64,000 bases of DNA from Paraliobacillus quinghaiensis (GTDB lineage: Bacteria; Bacillota; Bacilli; Bacillales; Amphibacillaceae). The stretch is taken from the NCBI RefSeq assembly GCF_003426025.1, contig NZ_QJSH01000004.1:124001-188000 (forward strand), read 5' to 3'. Position numbers and translations under genes: made by a program. The first letter of the stretch is position 1; each line of letters starts with the position of its first letter. Below are positions 62,561 to 64,000 of the stretch, in pieces. The notes under the pieces were generated by a model, which was not told where the DNA came from, ran no database searches, and saw nothing but the letters and a program-made list of their open reading frames with translations.

Positions 62561-63383
62561 AATATGGAAAGTGGTCAGGATGTGGGCCGATACGGTTGTC
62601 CTGATCTAACATATCAATTGCAGTCATATCTTCACTAGTTAATGCAAAGTCAAATATTGCTGCATTTTCCTTTTGTCTTTTTTCATGAACAGACTTTGGA
62701 ATAGAGACGATATCATTTTGATAGTGCCATCTTAAAATAATCTGGGCAGGTGTTTTACTATATTTTTTTGCTAAGTTCTGTAAAGTTGGGTCGTCTAGAT
62801 ACTTCGCTTTTGCTATAGGAGACCATGCCTCTACTATTATGTCATGATTTTTACAGAATTTTCTTGTTTCAGTTTGTGCCAATTGCGGGTGTAACTCTAT
62901 TTGGTTTATCATTGGTTTAATCTCTGACTCTTGAATTAAATCATCCAAATGATGCGGAAGAAAATTACTCACACCTATCGCCTTTGCTTTTCCATCTCTA
63001 TAAAATTTCTCTAATGCTTTCCACGTCTCTTTATATTTACCTGGAACTGGCCAATGAATTAAATAAAGATCGATATAGTCTAAGTTTAACTTTTCAAGGC
63101 TTTGATCAAAAGCATCTAATGTATTATGATAACCTTGCTGATCATTCCACACCTTGGTTGTTACGAAAATTTCATCTCGTGGAACTCCACTATCTTGAAT
63201 TGCCTTGCCAACACCTTCTTCATTTTGGTAAAAAGAAGCAGTATCAATGTGACGATAACCAAGTGCAAGAGCGGATTTAACTGCTTCATAAACACTTTCA
63301 CCTTCTTCCATTTTGTAAACACCTAAACCTAAAACAGGGATTTCAATACCATTATGCAAAGTAGCTGTTGTAGTTAAACTCAT
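62559..63383 (-). CDS. Aldo-keto reductase (YtbE/YvgN type)
   Basis: A 274-aa NADPH-dependent AKR5-type reductase of aldehydes such as methylglyoxal. GYRHIDTASFYQNEEGVG holds the catalytic Asp and Tyr; TTKVW (Lys), YLIHWPVPG (His), GVSNF, NQIELHP and the cofactor loop IPKSVHEKRQKEN follow. ATG 63383 with AAAGGAG 8 nt upstream. Separated from opuAA-2 by a bidirectional terminator. Confidence 0.87.
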   Translation of the reverse strand: MSLTTTATLHNGIEIPVLGLGVYKMEEGESVYEAVKSALALGYRHIDTASFYQNEEGVGKAIQDSGVPRDEIFVTTKVWNDQQGYHNTLDAFDQSLEKLNLDYIDLYLIHWPVPGKYKETWKALEKFYRDGKAKAIGVSNFLPHHLDDLIQESEIKPMINQIELHPQLAQTETRKFCKNHDIIVEAWSPIAKAKYLDDPTLQNLAKKYSKTPAQIILRWHYQNDIVSIPKSVHEKRQKENAAIFDFALTSEDMTAIDMLDQDNRIGPHPDHFPY

Positions 63384-63455
63384 GGAAAAACTCCTTTCAT
63401 TATCTATATCTTCCATTGTACTTTAATCCATGTCTAATTTAAAATAATTGAACCC

Positions 63456-63487
63456 AAAAAAGCAAAAGGCTTAAGCCCTTTGCTTTT
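63456..63487. terminator. Terminator of the second opuAA-type gene
   Basis: AAAAGCAAAAGGC with GCCCTTTGCTTTT; A6/T4 flanks. Confidence 0.82.
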
Positions 63488-63491
63488 GATT

Positions 63492-64000
63492 TTACTCTTC
63501 TGTTTTCTTTTCTTGATAATAACCATGGTATTCTTTGCTTTCCTCAATATCTTCTGCAACTAAACCTGATAGTACGTGAACTCGTAAGATTAGTCCTTCA
63601 AGTTTGTTTTCTTCATTAACTACAGCTAAAGGAAACTTAGACTCAAGTGCTTTTGGTATAATGTCACTAACATATTCATCTTTACTTGCTTTTGTAATAT
63701 TTGTATCAAGTACGTCTGCTAGTGTTTTTTTCTGTTTAATACCATTTATAGCTGCATCTATTGTGACAATACCTTTTAGGTGACGACCTCGATCTACTAC
63801 AAACACACTTGAAATACCATTTTCTCGCATTTCTTTTACAGCTACGTTTAAACCATCTTTCATTGAAACTAATGCATTTGGTTTTGTCATAACATGCTCG
63901 GCCTGTAATATCTTTGAACGATCAATATCCCGAATAAAGTCAGATATATAATCGTTAGCTGGTGCCTCAATTATTTCCTCTGGTGTTCCTACTTGTTCTA
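63492..64000 (-). CDS. Glycine betaine ABC transporter ATPase, C-terminal part (cut by window edge)
   Basis: The frame runs off the window end; 169 residues are visible. They begin with QVGTPEEIIEAPANDYISDF, the end of the ATPase domain, then RDIDRSKILQAEHVM, which matches the same place in the opuAA at 14513, followed by two CBS domains. The tail, KEYHGYYQEKKTEE, is longer. A terminator follows directly, so no permease or binding protein lies downstream: the gene order differs from opuAA-AB-AC. Confidence 0.85.
   Translation of the reverse strand, partial: EQVGTPEEIIEAPANDYISDFIRDIDRSKILQAEHVMTKPNALVSMKDGLNVAVKEMRENGISSVFVVDRGRHLKGIVTIDAAINGIKQKKTLADVLDTNITKASKDEYVSDIIPKALESKFPLAVVNEENKLEGLILRVHVLSGLVAEDIEESKEYHGYYQEKKTEE

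Noticed and set aside
1-64000. CRISPR array, prophage, rRNA or tRNA genes
   Set aside because: No regularly spaced repeats, phage structural genes, or rRNA/tRNA signatures were seen on either strand.

Overview
This 64-kb window is AT-rich chromosomal DNA from a spore-forming member of the Bacillaceae. Spore markers are an alpha/beta SASP, SpoVR, a YhcN/YlaJ-type lipoprotein and a YjcZ-type miniprotein. Gene order follows the Bacillus subtilis pbpF-hmoB and ecs-hit-trpP-yhaH-prsA-yhaM-yhaNO-yhaPQ-yheAB neighbourhoods. Two OpuA-type glycine betaine transporters (one cut by the right edge) and two GbsR-type regulators point to a halotolerant organism of the Oceanobacillus/Gracilibacillus/Virgibacillus kind; the genus is an inference. 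No rRNA, tRNA, CRISPR array or prophage was seen.

Layout. 0-6.3 kb: class A PBP, HmoB-like monooxygenase, liaFSR envelope-stress operon, PAP2 phosphatase. 6.4-12.6 kb: ferritin-like protein, M20 hydrolase YhaA, ecsAB, a candidate structured RNA, hit, trpP with a TRAP-binding leader, yhaH. 12.7-16.6 kb: opuA operon and a divergent GbsR-type regulator around a 20-bp palindrome. 16.7-31.8 kb: DUF3267 protein, a 59-aa membrane protein, prsA, a solo TnpB element, a long YhaM-like protein, gbsR, yhaNO, yhaPQ, yheAB. 31.9-45.2 kb: PucR-type regulator and msmX, SASP, fumC, VanY-type carboxypeptidase, MFS and CDF transporters, azlCD, methionine aminopeptidase, YjcZ miniprotein, SDR, PLP lyase, alkyltransferase-like protein. 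45.3-49.5 kb: a cluster of tiny ORFs and the qoxABCD quinol oxidase operon. 49.7-55.4 kb: GNAT, zinc uptake (ZnuA with Zur boxes) facing zinc efflux (czcD-czrA), spoVR, and a persulfide-sensing cstR unit. 55.5-64 kb: dipeptidase, spore lipoprotein, YhdB-like protein, oxidoreductase, SigI without its anti-sigma factor, HtrA-like protease, a gene-poor stretch with several tiny ORFs, beta-carbonic anhydrase, aldo-keto reductase, and the C-terminal end of a second OpuAA.

Four intergenic regions carry long imperfect palindromic repeats. Two of them (about 440 bp each, at 21.7 and 29.6 kb) are full-length inverted copies of one composite element and bracket gbsR-yhaNO-yhaPQ; the other two (11.9 and 40.1 kb) are a related family with their own terminal inverted repeats.

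The observations most worth following are the tandem, sequence-related 16- and 17-codon ORFs at 45.4 kb, the candidate structured RNA between ecsA and hit, the 25-aa ORF at 61.7 kb whose Shine-Dalgarno can pair with its own coding sequence, and the perfect seven-triplet TRAP site at trpP.
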